Source: Martelella limonii
GTDB lineage: Bacteria; Pseudomonadota; Alphaproteobacteria; Rhizobiales; Rhizobiaceae
DNA length: 64,000 bases
Assembly: GCF_013344475.1 (NCBI RefSeq)
Contig: NZ_JABUOU010000002.1
Coordinates: forward strand, 248,001-312,000
Reading direction: 5' to 3'
Both the position numbers and the translations under genes were made by a program. The notes below the pieces were generated by a model that saw only the letters and a program-made list of their open reading frames with translations, did no database searches and was not told the origin of the DNA. This document shows, piece after piece, positions 28,343 through 35,905 of the stretch. Position 1 is the first letter of the stretch; every line of letters starts with the position of its first letter.

Positions 28343-28734
28343 TGACGCCTGAAGAGATCGTAAGGCTCGCTGCCGATATTTCGCTTGCGCTGCTGTCGAT
28401 TACGTTGCTGGTGACCGCCTTTCGGGTGGTGCGCGGGCCGACATTGCCGGACCGCGTGCTTGCCCTTGATATGCTGGTTGCGGTCGGAATGGGCTTCATC
28501 GTCGTGATTGCGGTGCGCTCCGGCTTCACGCTCTATATCGACATCGCGATCGCGCTGGGGCTCGTCGGGTTTCTGGCGACGATCGCTTTCGCGCGCTTCA
28601 TCCGCTCGAGCGGGATGCGTGACGACACCGAGACGGGCTTCAAGGTGAAGCCGCATCCGATGGCCTTTGACGAGGGGCCCGACGGCGAGGATGTTCCGGT
28701 GGTCGATGCCGATGGCGAAAAGGTCAAGGGGTAG
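28342..28734 (+). CDS. mrpF: Mrp/Pha antiporter subunit F
   Basis: 130 residues. Three transmembrane segments with [27 protein letters not shown], the MrpF hallmark containing the conserved Asp. The C-terminal ~35 residues form an acidic hydrophilic tail ([18 protein letters not shown]), longer than in many MrpF proteins. Start overlaps the mrpE stop by one base. Confidence 0.92.
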   Translation: MTPEEIVRLAADISLALLSITLLVTAFRVVRGPTLPDRVLALDMLVAVGMGFIVVIAVRSGFTLYIDIAIALGLVGFLATIAFARFIRSSGMRDDTETGFKVKPHPMAFDEGPDGEDVPVVDADGEKVKG

Positions 28735-28738
28735 GGCA

Positions 28739-29080
28739 ATGGCACAGTATATTCTGGCAGGTCTGGTTTCCATTCTGATGCTGGGCGGCGCGGTCTTCGC
28801 GCTCACGGCTTCGATCGGGCTTTTGCGCCTTCCAGATCTCTATTCGCGCATGCACGCGGCATCCAAGGCAGGCACCGTCGGTGCCGGCTTGATCTTCCTG
28901 GCCGTCGGCCTGCACGCTCAGGAACTTTCCACCTTCGTGCGCGCCTGTGCGGGCATTGTCTTCTTCATCATTACTGCGCCGATTTCAGCACATCTGCTTG
29001 CGCGCGCCTCTCACGAAGTTGGCTACCCGCTTGACGAGAAGACGGTAATTGATGAGTTGCAAAGTAGAACTGACACGTGA
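28739..29080 (+). CDS. mrpG: Mrp/Pha antiporter subunit G
   Basis: 113 residues from the ATG at 28739, four bases after mrpF. Three transmembrane segments with the MrpG signature ASIGLLRLPDLYSRMHAASKAGTVGAGLI. Last gene of the operon; no obvious intrinsic terminator follows. Confidence 0.92.
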   Translation: MAQYILAGLVSILMLGGAVFALTASIGLLRLPDLYSRMHAASKAGTVGAGLIFLAVGLHAQELSTFVRACAGIVFFIITAPISAHLLARASHEVGYPLDEKTVIDELQSRTDT

Positions 29081-29429
29081 TGGCGTGTTTCTCCGAGTTT
29101 GGAATTTTTCTAAGTATTAAGCCCAAGAGCTCGTGTGAGATTTGCAGCAGGCTTCCTATCGCGCGAAATAAAGATCAAGTTATGGCGATTTAAACTTTAC
29201 ATTTCCGAGTGAAATGGTATTCCCTCCCAGAGCGCGAAGTTAATTCGCTCGAGAGTGGAAATAATTCAGCCCTCTTCGTAAGGCCAAACGATCGTACCTT
29301 CCTGGAAGCATCGCTTCCACTTCTGTACAGATTCGACGTTGAGCATCACGCGATGCCTGAAGTGTATTTCGGGTTGCGACGAGCAGACGAGTCGAGCGGC
29401 CTTCAGGGGAAGAAAAACAGGAGTGACGA
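29081..29429. other. AT-rich leader region upstream of mucR
   Basis: 349 bases with clearly lower GC than the neighbours and no supported gene. A 74-codon GTG frame (29209-29433) lacks a ribosome site and resembles no known protein. Long AT-rich upstream regions are usual for mucR/ros, whose product binds AT-rich DNA and represses its own gene, so this is probably the regulatory region. Confidence 0.55.
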
Positions 29430-29852
29430 ATGACGGATGCAATGGTCGATCGCGACAATCAGGCCCTGGTGGAACTGACCGCCGACATCGTGGCAGCGTA
29501 TGTTAGCAACCATGTCATCCAGACCGGCGATTTGCCCAGTCTTATCCATGAGGTGCATACCGCGCTCAGCAACACGGCGAAACCTCAGGCCGTGGCGGTC
29601 GCACAGGAAAAGCAGAAGCCGGCTGTCTCGGTGCGCAAGTCGATCAGCGGCGACCACCTTGTTTGTCTGGAATGCGGCGGGAATTTCAAGTCGCTGAAGC
29701 GTCACCTGATGACGCATCACGATCTGAGCCCGAACGCCTACCGCGAAAAATGGGAACTGCCGGCGGACTATCCGATGGTTGCCCCGTCCTATGCCGAGGC
29801 CCGTTCGCGCCTTGCCAAGGAGATGGGTCTCGGTCAGCGCCGCGGCCGCTAA
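29430..29852 (+). CDS. mucR: MucR/Ros-family zinc-finger transcriptional regulator
   Basis: 140 residues. The single prokaryotic zinc finger is complete: C79 and C82 (CLECGGNF), H92 and H96 or H97 (KRHLMTHH), followed by the conserved [21 protein letters not shown]. The N-terminal half (about residues 10-50) is the oligomerisation region. MucR proteins are H-NS-like silencers of AT-rich promoters controlling exopolysaccharide, motility and cell-cycle genes. Followed by a strong terminator. Confidence 0.95.
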   Translation: MTDAMVDRDNQALVELTADIVAAYVSNHVIQTGDLPSLIHEVHTALSNTAKPQAVAVAQEKQKPAVSVRKSISGDHLVCLECGGNFKSLKRHLMTHHDLSPNAYREKWELPADYPMVAPSYAEARSRLAKEMGLGQRRGR

Positions 29853-29877
29853 GACAGACGCTCTCGCTACAGTGTGG

Positions 29878-29912
29878 ATGCCGGCAACCTGATGGTCGCC
29901 GGCATTTTTTTT
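29878..29912 (+). terminator. Intrinsic terminator of mucR
   Basis: ATGCCGGC (29878-29885) pairs with GCCGGCAT (29898-29905), followed by eight T in a row. Classic Rho-independent form 26 bases after the mucR stop. Confidence 0.92.
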
Positions 29913-29975
29913 ATGCGCAGGTGACAGGTCCCGGATTTCACGGCGGGTACGATCGGTTTTGCAACCATAAGAAAG

Positions 29976-30009
29976 CGTTTACCTTGCATGATGCTCGGAT
30001 AGGTAAACG
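29976..30009. promoter_or_regulatory. Perfect inverted repeat CGTTTACC/GGTAAACG upstream of the GafY-like gene
   Basis: CGTTTACC (29976-29983) and GGTAAACG (30002-30009) are exact inverted copies with an 18-base spacer. They lie just upstream of the TAGGA-N6-TCCTA palindrome and about 140 bases before the regulator gene, so a repressor or activator site is plausible. Confidence 0.45.
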
Positions 30010-30020
30010 GTTGATCAATG

Positions 30021-30036
30021 TAGGAAAATAATCCTA
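30021..30036. promoter_or_regulatory. Palindromic operator candidate TAGGA-N6-TCCTA, site 1
   Basis: TAGGAAAATAATCCTA, a perfect TAGGA/TCCTA inverted repeat. Its first 15 bases are repeated exactly at 41013-41027 next to the presumed GTA promoter. Confidence 0.6.
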
Positions 30037-30117
30037 TTATTGGCAAAAATAAATAAACAAAATCAGAGGGGGATCGTAAGGATGAACCGGATTCCGTCCC
30101 CGCTTCCTGGGCCGATG

Positions 30118-30133
30118 TAAGAATAAAATCCTA
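30118..30133 (-). promoter_or_regulatory. Palindromic operator candidate, site 2 (imperfect)
   Basis: On the minus strand it reads TAGGATTTTATTCTTA, sharing TAGGA and the AT core with site 1 but with a weaker right arm. It ends 17 bases before the GafY-like start codon, overlapping the ribosome-binding region, which would suit autoregulation. Confidence 0.4.
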
Positions 30134-30150
30134 TTTTTCAGGGAGCTAAT

Positions 30151-30567
30151 ATGACCGAGCATCACATAGTTTCGCCGACGGCATTCCGTCAGTCCTCGCC
30201 GCATTCTCAACCATGGTGCATCGAGCGGGCAAGCCAGATGTCGGATATTCGCAAGGCCTGCCGCATCGTTCTCCTGATCACCAAGGAGATGGCGGTGGTT
30301 GCCGGGGAGCGGATCTCGATCCGCGCGGAGCGCCGCAGGTCTGTTTCGCATTACCGGCAGATCGCCATGTATGTCTGCCACGTATCGCTGCAATTGTCGC
30401 TGAGCGAGATCGGCCAGGCCTTCGGACGGGACCGCACCACCGTTGCCTATTCGTGCCGGGTGATCGAGGACCGGCGCGACGACCGGGCATTCGACGAGTT
30501 CATCGCCGCTGTGGAGCGGCTTGCCTATAATGTCGTCACGGCCGCCGAGGTGCGCCATGATGGCTGA
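30151..30567 (+). CDS. DnaA domain IV-like HTH regulator, probable GTA activator GafY
   Basis: 138 residues with AGGGAG six bases before the ATG. Residues about 60-115 form a DnaA domain IV-like helix-turn-helix: HYRQIAMYVCHVSLQLSLSEIGQAFGRDRTT then VAYSCRVIEDRRDD. The rest of DnaA is absent, so this is not a replication initiator. It overlaps a DUF6456 gene by 11 bases. In Caulobacter the GTA activators GafY and GafZ correspond to the N- and C-terminal parts of Rhodobacter GafA, which has a DnaA-like HTH; that paired organisation and a shared operator with the GTA promoter support the GafY role. Inference, not proven. Confidence 0.65.
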   Translation: MTEHHIVSPTAFRQSSPHSQPWCIERASQMSDIRKACRIVLLITKEMAVVAGERISIRAERRRSVSHYRQIAMYVCHVSLQLSLSEIGQAFGRDRTTVAYSCRVIEDRRDDRAFDEFIAAVERLAYNVVTAAEVRHDG

Positions 30568-31048
30568 GCGTGGTGAGAGGAGCCCGCTTGAAACGCTGGC
30601 GCGGTTGAAGACGCGTGATGGGGCGCCGTTTCTGCCGCTGGAGGCGGTCATTGCCGGCGAGCGACTTTTGTCCGACTTCAATCACGCCATGCTGCAGCCG
30701 CGCCTGACCGCATCGCTGTCGCCGCGGCTTGAGACGCGCACGCGCGGGCAGGCGGCATCGTGCCCGTCCGATAGCGCGATCGATGCTCGCCGGCGCGTTG
30801 CGAGCGCGATGAAGGCGATCGGGCCGGAACTGGCCGATATAGCCCTGGATTTCTGCTGCTTCATGAAGGGTCTGGAGCAGATCGAGCGCGAACGCCAATG
30901 GCCGGTGCGCTCGGCCAAGCTGATGGTGCGGGCAGCGCTTGCGGCACTTGCCCGCCACTACGCGCCGCCGGCTGCAAGGACCGGGATCCGAAGCTGGGCC
31001 GCCGAAGGCTACCGGCCGGATATCTCCGCCCTCTTGGCGGAGGAATAG
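30557..31048 (+). CDS. DUF6456 protein, probable GTA antiterminator GafZ
   Basis: 163 residues from the ATG at 30557. Two conserved parts: SPLETLARLKTRDGAPFLPLEAVIAGERLLSDFNHAML near the N-terminus and IALDFCCFMKGLEQIERERQWPVRSAKLMVRAALAALARHY towards the C-terminus, the DUF6456 pattern. Translationally coupled to the DnaA-like HTH gene. GafZ of Caulobacter has been described as an antiterminator that lets RNA polymerase pass terminators inside the GTA cluster; the GTA cluster in this window contains such terminators. Domain call is firm; GafZ equivalence is inferred. Confidence 0.65.
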   Translation: MMAERGERSPLETLARLKTRDGAPFLPLEAVIAGERLLSDFNHAMLQPRLTASLSPRLETRTRGQAASCPSDSAIDARRRVASAMKAIGPELADIALDFCCFMKGLEQIERERQWPVRSAKLMVRAALAALARHYAPPAARTGIRSWAAEGYRPDISALLAEE

Positions 31049-31053
31049 TCCGT

Positions 31054-31479
31054 TCAGGCCGAAAGCCTGCGCGCGGCCGTGTCGCGGATCTTGGTCACCA
31101 TGGCATTCAGCCCGTTGGCACGCTGGGCGGAAAGATGGTCGACAAGGCCGATCTTCCTGAAGGTGTCGATCGCATCCGTCTTGACGATGTCCGATGCCTT
31201 GCGGCCCGAATAGACTGTGAGCACGATCGAAACCAGGCCACGGACGATGAAGGCATCGGAATCGCCGCGAAAGCGCATCACCGGATCGTCACCTGCTTCC
31301 GGCTCCGAGACCAGCCAGACCTGGCTGGCACAGCCGTGAACGCGGTTGTCCTCGATTTTCTCGTCTTCCGGAAGACCGGGGAGGGCCTTGCCGAGTTCGA
31401 TCACATAGCGATAGCGATCCTCCCAGTCGTCGAGGAAGGAAAAGTCTTCGATAATCTGATCGAGTGTCTGGGTCATCAT
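31054..31479 (-). CDS. sufE: SufE family sulfur acceptor protein
   Basis: 141 residues. The catalytic Cys is C50 in RVHGCASQVWL, which accepts persulfide sulfur from SufS for Fe-S cluster assembly. IIEDFSFLDDWEDRYRYVIELGKALPGLP is the conserved N-terminal helix region. Complete length for SufE. Convergent with the DUF6456 gene, with five bases between them. Confidence 0.93.
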   Translation of the reverse strand: MMTQTLDQIIEDFSFLDDWEDRYRYVIELGKALPGLPEDEKIEDNRVHGCASQVWLVSEPEAGDDPVMRFRGDSDAFIVRGLVSIVLTVYSGRKASDIVKTDAIDTFRKIGLVDHLSAQRANGLNAMVTKIRDTAARRLSA

Positions 31480-31562
31480 CCGCTCTTTCGCTTGATTTCT
31501 GCCCGATATAGTCCGGCGCGGCGGAAATTGGAATGACCGGGGCGCGAAGTAAACGGCGCGAT

Positions 31563-32063
31563 CTAGCGCGGCCGGGGGGTCGGGACGGGTACGACCTGGA
31601 CAGGGGCGGTTGAAGGGGGCGCCTCGTCGATCGCGCCGGTCTGGATCAGGTCGGGCGTGGTTTCGGCAGCGGGTGCCGGCTGTTCGGCGGCCACGGGTTC
31701 CGGTTCGATAACCGGACGGGCGAGCTTCGGCGTTGCTGCCGTCTGGAGCGCGGGCTTTTCAGCCGTGTCGCCGAAATGCTGGCCGAGATAGAGATAGACG
31801 ATTTCGGCGCCCTGGCGGGCGCGGCGTCCGAGAAAGCCGAGCATGCCCGCGCCATCGGTGCAGACCTCGGGTCGCTGATCGCAGATGTCGCTCATATATT
31901 CGAATGTGCCGCGTGCGGCGGAAACGGCGCCGCCGATATCCTGACCGCTCGGAAGCGCCTGCTGCTCACGCGTTGCCGCATCGCCAAGCATCAGCGGCGC
32001 GAAGAACGGCACCACCAGCAACAGCAGGAAAATCATGAATGCGGCTTTCAGCAGAAATCTCAT
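31563..32063 (-). CDS. DUF5330 family membrane-anchored protein
   Basis: 166 residues: an N-terminal membrane anchor (residues 4-27), then a conserved globular part with two Cys (MSDICDQRPEVCTDGAG) and FLGRRARQGAEIVYLYLGQHFGD, then a ~75-residue Pro/Ala/Glu-rich tail. The pattern matches DUF5330 of Hyphomicrobiales; function unknown. Probably in the periplasm. Confidence 0.8.
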   Translation of the reverse strand: MRFLLKAAFMIFLLLLVVPFFAPLMLGDAATREQQALPSGQDIGGAVSAARGTFEYMSDICDQRPEVCTDGAGMLGFLGRRARQGAEIVYLYLGQHFGDTAEKPALQTAATPKLARPVIEPEPVAAEQPAPAAETTPDLIQTGAIDEAPPSTAPVQVVPVPTPRPR

Positions 32064-32444
32064 TGGCTCCCGGCCCGTTGGTTGCGTCCGCAGCGCGTTT
32101 CAGATCAGCATTATATTAAGGCGGTAAATGAGCCGCTAAAAGGGCGCGTGAAAATTTCTCCGATTGCAGGAAACGGGGCCGGAAGATCAGGCTGTTGTGG
32201 CAAATCAGCATGGAATATCATAAGCCTAGGTCAGTCTTCGTGCCCTTTGCGTTCCGCTGCAAGGCGCTTCGGGTATTAACCATAGGGAGCGATTTTCCGC
32301 GTCAGGCATGCGGTCATCCGGCTCTGACACTGGCCGCGGAGGGGGCGATCCATTACCTTTGCCATGGATATGCCCGCCGACGGCCGGGTGCCGCGAGGCG
32401 CCTGCGGCCCGTTGGTTTCGGGCAGATACGATAAGAATCAGGTG
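32064..32444. other. Divergent intergenic region with a CtrA-like half-site
   Basis: 381 bases between divergently transcribed DUF5330 and peptidoglycan-binding genes. It contains TTAACCAT at 32276-32283. An in-frame extension of the downstream gene starts at 32364 but has no ribosome site. Nothing else recognised. Confidence 0.5.
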
Positions 32445-33347
32445 ATGATCAGAATGGCGAAGAAGACGGCGAAGAAAACCGGCAAGCGCAGGAAGAAATC
32501 TCCTTCGCTGATCCGGCGCACTGCGTCTTCGATCGGCGGCCTGCTTGCCCGCCACCCCGCCAAGCTTGGCGGGCCGGTGGTGTTCGGCGTTGTCTTCAGT
32601 TTCGTCTCCGCCAATGCGCTGTGGTATCAGCCCGGCCCGCATCCAAGCCCGATGATGAAGACGCGGCTGCCCTCCGATCCCTATTCCGTGCCGGGACGGC
32701 GCAAGGCGGCTGCGACGGATTTCGAAACATTCCGCATTGAGCTGGAAGAGGGCACACGGCAGGACAAGCCCGAGGACGACCTCATTGCCATACTGGAGCA
32801 GGTGGAGGCCAACCCGCCGCCGGTTGCAGCAGACGCGCCGGCGCCGGTGGAAGAGACACCGGCTGCAGCACCCGCCGAACAGCCGGTTGACATTCTGGCG
32901 CTGCAACAGGCGCTTGCCGCACGCGGCTACTACAAGGCCAAGCCTGATGGCGTGACCGGCCCGATTACGGAAGCCGCGATCAAGGCGTTTCAGGCCGATG
33001 AGGGCATTGCGGTTACAGGCAAGGCCGACGGCGCGCTGATGGCGCTTGTCAGCATGCCTCTGCCCAAACCGCGTTCGCAGACCGTGCCATCCGCCGATCC
33101 CGTTGCCGAACTGCTTGAAGCAGAGGACGAGGCCCCTGCTATCGAGATCAGCGCTGCCGACCCGATGGTGATCGAGATCCAGCGCGGACTGATCAATATC
33201 GCCTATGACGGCGTGGTGGCCGACGGCGTCGCCGGCAACACGACGCGTGAAGCGATCCTGGAATTCCAGAAGCATTACCGGTTGCCCGAAACGGGAGAGC
33301 CGAGCGCAAGCGTGCGTGACAAGCTGATAGAAATCGGCGCATTGTAG
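32445..33347 (+). CDS. Membrane protein with two peptidoglycan-binding domains
   Basis: About 300 residues. A very basic cytoplasmic N-terminus (AKKTAKKTGKRRKKS) precedes one transmembrane segment (GGPVVFGVVFSFVSANALW), then a Pro/Ala-rich linker and two PG_binding_1 domains: DILALQQALAARGYYKAKPD with AIKAFQADEGIAVTG, and MVIEIQRGLINIAYDGVVAD with AILEFQKHYRLPETG. Likely a periplasmic cell-wall anchor. The start was placed at ATG 32445 because upstream residues look non-coding; ATG 32454 is also possible. Confidence 0.82.
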   Translation: MIRMAKKTAKKTGKRRKKSPSLIRRTASSIGGLLARHPAKLGGPVVFGVVFSFVSANALWYQPGPHPSPMMKTRLPSDPYSVPGRRKAAATDFETFRIELEEGTRQDKPEDDLIAILEQVEANPPPVAADAPAPVEETPAAAPAEQPVDILALQQALAARGYYKAKPDGVTGPITEAAIKAFQADEGIAVTGKADGALMALVSMPLPKPRSQTVPSADPVAELLEAEDEAPAIEISAADPMVIEIQRGLINIAYDGVVADGVAGNTTREAILEFQKHYRLPETGEPSASVRDKLIEIGAL

Positions 33348-33435
33348 CGCCCTGTTGTTCCTTCATATGCGCATCTGCCATGGCGGGTGCTGGATGGCAG
33401 CCCTGTGATTGTTGCCGTAAACGGGAAAGACCGGC

Positions 33436-33777
33436 ATGCGCCTTCGCTCAGATATATTTGCCTCGGCGCTGGTGCGCAGGGCCTTTGCCGCAGGCGGCTT
33501 TGCCGCGGTCGAGCGCAAGGGTTCACCCGATGCCGGGGCGATTGCCATCCGGCAGGTGTTTCGAAACGGCGAGGAGACGCTCTATCTTCCCGCACCCCAG
33601 AGCTTTGCCGAGGAGGGAGCGACCGACCGCCTGTTCGAGGCGCGGCTGGTTGCGGCCTCCTCTGAAAAGGTGGCGGAGATGCTCGAGCGCGAGATGCGCT
33701 TTGACAGTGACCTCTGGGTGGTTGCGCTGGAATGCGATGATATTGACGGATTTTTCGAGATAGCGGACGGCAGCTGA
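33436..33777 (+). CDS. DUF1491 family protein
   Basis: 113 residues with the DUF1491 pattern: MRLRSDIFASALVRRAFAAGGFAAVERKG at the start, GAIAIRQVF and a C-terminal MRFDSDLWVVALE. Small soluble protein of unknown function, frequent in Hyphomicrobiales and usually near peptidoglycan-binding or cell-envelope genes as here. Confidence 0.85.
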   Translation: MRLRSDIFASALVRRAFAAGGFAAVERKGSPDAGAIAIRQVFRNGEETLYLPAPQSFAEEGATDRLFEARLVAASSEKVAEMLEREMRFDSDLWVVALECDDIDGFFEIADGS

Positions 33778-33855
33778 TCTTGGCTGCGGCCGGAAGCGCT
33801 GCGCTTCGGGCGGTTCACCTCCAGCGCTTTGGGTCGCCCACGATCGCGACCGGTT

Positions 33856-34794
33856 TCACGCCGAGCGGCGAGCGGCGGTCTGCTGCTTTTCGGTGGCCGT
33901 GCGGGTTTCGCGCGCGCGCTGCCATTCCATAAGCTCCTGCACGCATTGGGCAGGCTTCAGCGGGCCGACGATCTTTTCGACGGCAAACTCGGTGGTTTCG
34001 TTGTCCTTGCGCTCAAGCCTTGCGACGCGCGGCAGAATGTAGCGCGTATCCTCGCCATTGGTGCCGAGCGCAATCAGCGCGACGGCCAGACGGCGGCCCG
34101 TGGGTTCTGCGAGGATTTCGCGGGCCAGCACCCGGTCGCCGCCGAGCGCGCGCGTGAAGGTTTCGGTGAAGAAGGATTTTTCGGCGCGTCGGGCGAAGCG
34201 GACGAGAAGGGCGGTCTGCAACTCGCTCAGCGTTGCCAGTCCGAGCCGGTCTGTGTCGTCGGTTCCGGCCGCCATCGCCTTCAGCGTGCGGCGCAGAACC
34301 TCGCTGTCATCGCGGGTGCCGGCGTCGATATTGTCGAAATTGCCCTCGGGCTCCTGCCGGTCTTCGGCACGCCGTGCGCCGATCAGCGCCTGGATGACCT
34401 TCTGCGACAGGTCCGCGCGGTGGATGATGGCGCGGATATGTTCTTCGGTGGTGGTTTCGATGAGCGCGATCAGCGTGTCATCGGTGATCGCGGGTGAACG
34501 GGCAAGGAACGGCGCGGCTATCGCGATTTCGCGGCTGCCGATATAGCGGCAGACATCCTGCGGCACGTTGGCATGGCAGGAAAGGGCGGCCACCGCCTGA
34601 CGGCGCGCTTCCACCGACGAGGCCTCGTAGACGGGAGCGAAGAGTTCGGCGAACCGCCGGCGTTCGGCAGCGCTCGGATTGTCGAGCGAACCGAAACCCG
34701 ACACCGTCGCCATCAGCACGACGTCGAGATTGCGCGTATTCTTCAGCCCTTCAAGTTCCCGATACCGATCGACCAAGGTCGTACTCCCCGACAA
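33856..34794 (-). CDS. DUF2336 family HEAT-like repeat protein
   Basis: 312 residues, alpha-helical throughout. DUF2336 features include RRRFAELFAPVYEASSVEARRQAVAALS, APFLARSPAITDDTLIALIE and HIRAIIHRADLSQKVIQALI, which look like HEAT-type repeats. Function unknown. A near-consensus CtrA site (TTAT-N7-TTAAC, 34830-34845) lies about 36 bases upstream of the start. Confidence 0.85.
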   Translation of the reverse strand: MSGSTTLVDRYRELEGLKNTRNLDVVLMATVSGFGSLDNPSAAERRRFAELFAPVYEASSVEARRQAVAALSCHANVPQDVCRYIGSREIAIAAPFLARSPAITDDTLIALIETTTEEHIRAIIHRADLSQKVIQALIGARRAEDRQEPEGNFDNIDAGTRDDSEVLRRTLKAMAAGTDDTDRLGLATLSELQTALLVRFARRAEKSFFTETFTRALGGDRVLAREILAEPTGRRLAVALIALGTNGEDTRYILPRVARLERKDNETTEFAVEKIVGPLKPAQCVQELMEWQRARETRTATEKQQTAARRSA

Positions 34795-34829
34795 ATGTCT
34801 TCTAACGACAACAGGTTAGGGAGAAAACG

Positions 34830-34848
34830 TTATAAAGATGTTAACCAT
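34830..34848 (+). promoter_or_regulatory. CtrA-like site upstream of the DUF2336 gene
   Basis: TTAT-N7-TTAAC (34830-34845), one mismatch from the TTAA-N7-TTAAC consensus, and it contains the rhizobial half-site TTAACCAT (34841-34848). The same octamer occurs at 22252 and 32276. Confidence 0.5.
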
Positions 34849-34929
34849 AGCGAAGGGAGCGGGGTAATGCAGCGGGTGACAGACGTTCTGATCGCACCGG
34901 TGTGGGTATCGGCCTCTCCGCTCTCTCGG

Positions 34930-35083
34930 CGTCATCCTCGGCCTTGTGCCGAGGATCTAAGCACATCACCACACGACAGGCGTGTCGTTGAGCGCTGCCC
35001 GTGGCGCCGTTGTGTGTGGCGACCCGCCAACTCTTCTCGCGACAAACGTGATTAGATCCTCGGCACAAGGCCGAGGATGACGC
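34930..35083. repeat. Palindromic (REP-like) element, long-arm copy
   Basis: Arms 34930-34960 and 35052-35083 are near-perfect inverted copies of ~31 bp, each containing the hairpin CCTCGGCCTTGTGCCGAGG or its complement. The ~90-bp spacer holds another small inverted repeat (ACGACAGGCGTGTCGT, about 34972-34987). It fills most of the 350-base gap between DUF2336 and livF, in which no gene was seen. Confidence 0.85.
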
Positions 35084-35144
35084 AGGTGGATTTGGCGGGC
35101 GCAGGAAGGGGGTAAACCGGGGAGGGCAGGCCAAGCCTGCTGCC

Positions 35145-35867
35145 TCATATCGCCAGATATTCCTCGCGCAGTTCGGCATTTTCCAGCACTTCCGCCGCGG
35201 TTCCGGAGAAGACGATCTGACCGGTGTCCATGATCACCGCCTTGTCGGAGAGGCGGAGCGCTGCCACCGCGTTCTGCTCGACGATGATGGTGGTGATGCC
35301 AAGGTCGCGGATCTGACGGACGATGCTTTCGATCTCGTGGACGATGACGGGGGCGAGGCCCTCATAGGGTTCATCGAGAAACAGGATCTTGATGTCGCGG
35401 GCAAGCGCGCGGGCAACGGCCAGCATCTGCTGTTCGCCGCCGGACATGGTGACGGCGTCCTGCTTGCGGCGTTCGGCAAGACGGGGGAAATGGTCGTAGA
35501 TCCTTTCGATGGTCCAGCCCTTTTCGCCGGAGACCTGGGCAAGGATCAGGTTTTCCTCGACCGTCAGCCCGCCGATGATGCGGCGGTCTTCGGGAACCAA
35601 CTGGACGCCCATCTTGGCGGCCTGGAAGGCGCGCTTGTTGTGGAGCGGTTCGCCGTCGAGCCAGATTTCGCCGCTCTTGAGCCCCGGATTGTCGAGGCGG
35701 GCAAGCGTCCTGAGCGTGGTGGTCTTGCCGGCGCCGTTGCGGCCGAGGAGCGACAGCACCTCGCCCTTGGCGATATCGAAGGAGACGCCCTGGACGATGT
35801 AGCTTTCGCCATACCAGGCGTGAATGTCGCGGACGCTGAAGAATGCATCGCCTTTTTCGGTGGCCAT
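35145..35867 (-). CDS. livF: Branched-chain amino acid type ABC transporter ATP-binding protein LivF
   Basis: 240 residues from ATG 35867, chosen for its GAGGAG ribosome site; ATG 35909, overlapping the livG stop (ATGA), is the alternative. Walker A is LLGRNGAGKTTTLRTLARL, the ABC signature MSGGEQQMLAVARALA and Walker B ILFLDEPYEGLAP. LivF family: GVQLVPEDRRIIGGLTVEENL. Last gene of a five-gene uptake operon on the minus strand. Confidence 0.93.
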   Translation of the reverse strand: MATEKGDAFFSVRDIHAWYGESYIVQGVSFDIAKGEVLSLLGRNGAGKTTTLRTLARLDNPGLKSGEIWLDGEPLHNKRAFQAAKMGVQLVPEDRRIIGGLTVEENLILAQVSGEKGWTIERIYDHFPRLAERRKQDAVTMSGGEQQMLAVARALARDIKILFLDEPYEGLAPVIVHEIESIVRQIRDLGITTIIVEQNAVAALRLSDKAVIMDTGQIVFSGTAAEVLENAELREEYLAI

Positions 35868-35905
35868 CCGGTTCTGCTCCTCGCCGAAATTGTTGCGCAG
35901 CATGT

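Noticed and set aside
29209-29433. 74-codon GTG-started frame before mucR
   Set aside because: No ribosome-binding site, AT-rich codons unlike its neighbours, no recognisable sequence, and it overlaps the mucR start. More likely part of the mucR regulatory region.
30151-30567. Truncated dnaA pseudogene
   Set aside because: Only the domain IV-like HTH is present, the frame is complete with its own ribosome site, and it is coupled to a DUF6456 gene, so a dedicated regulator is more likely.
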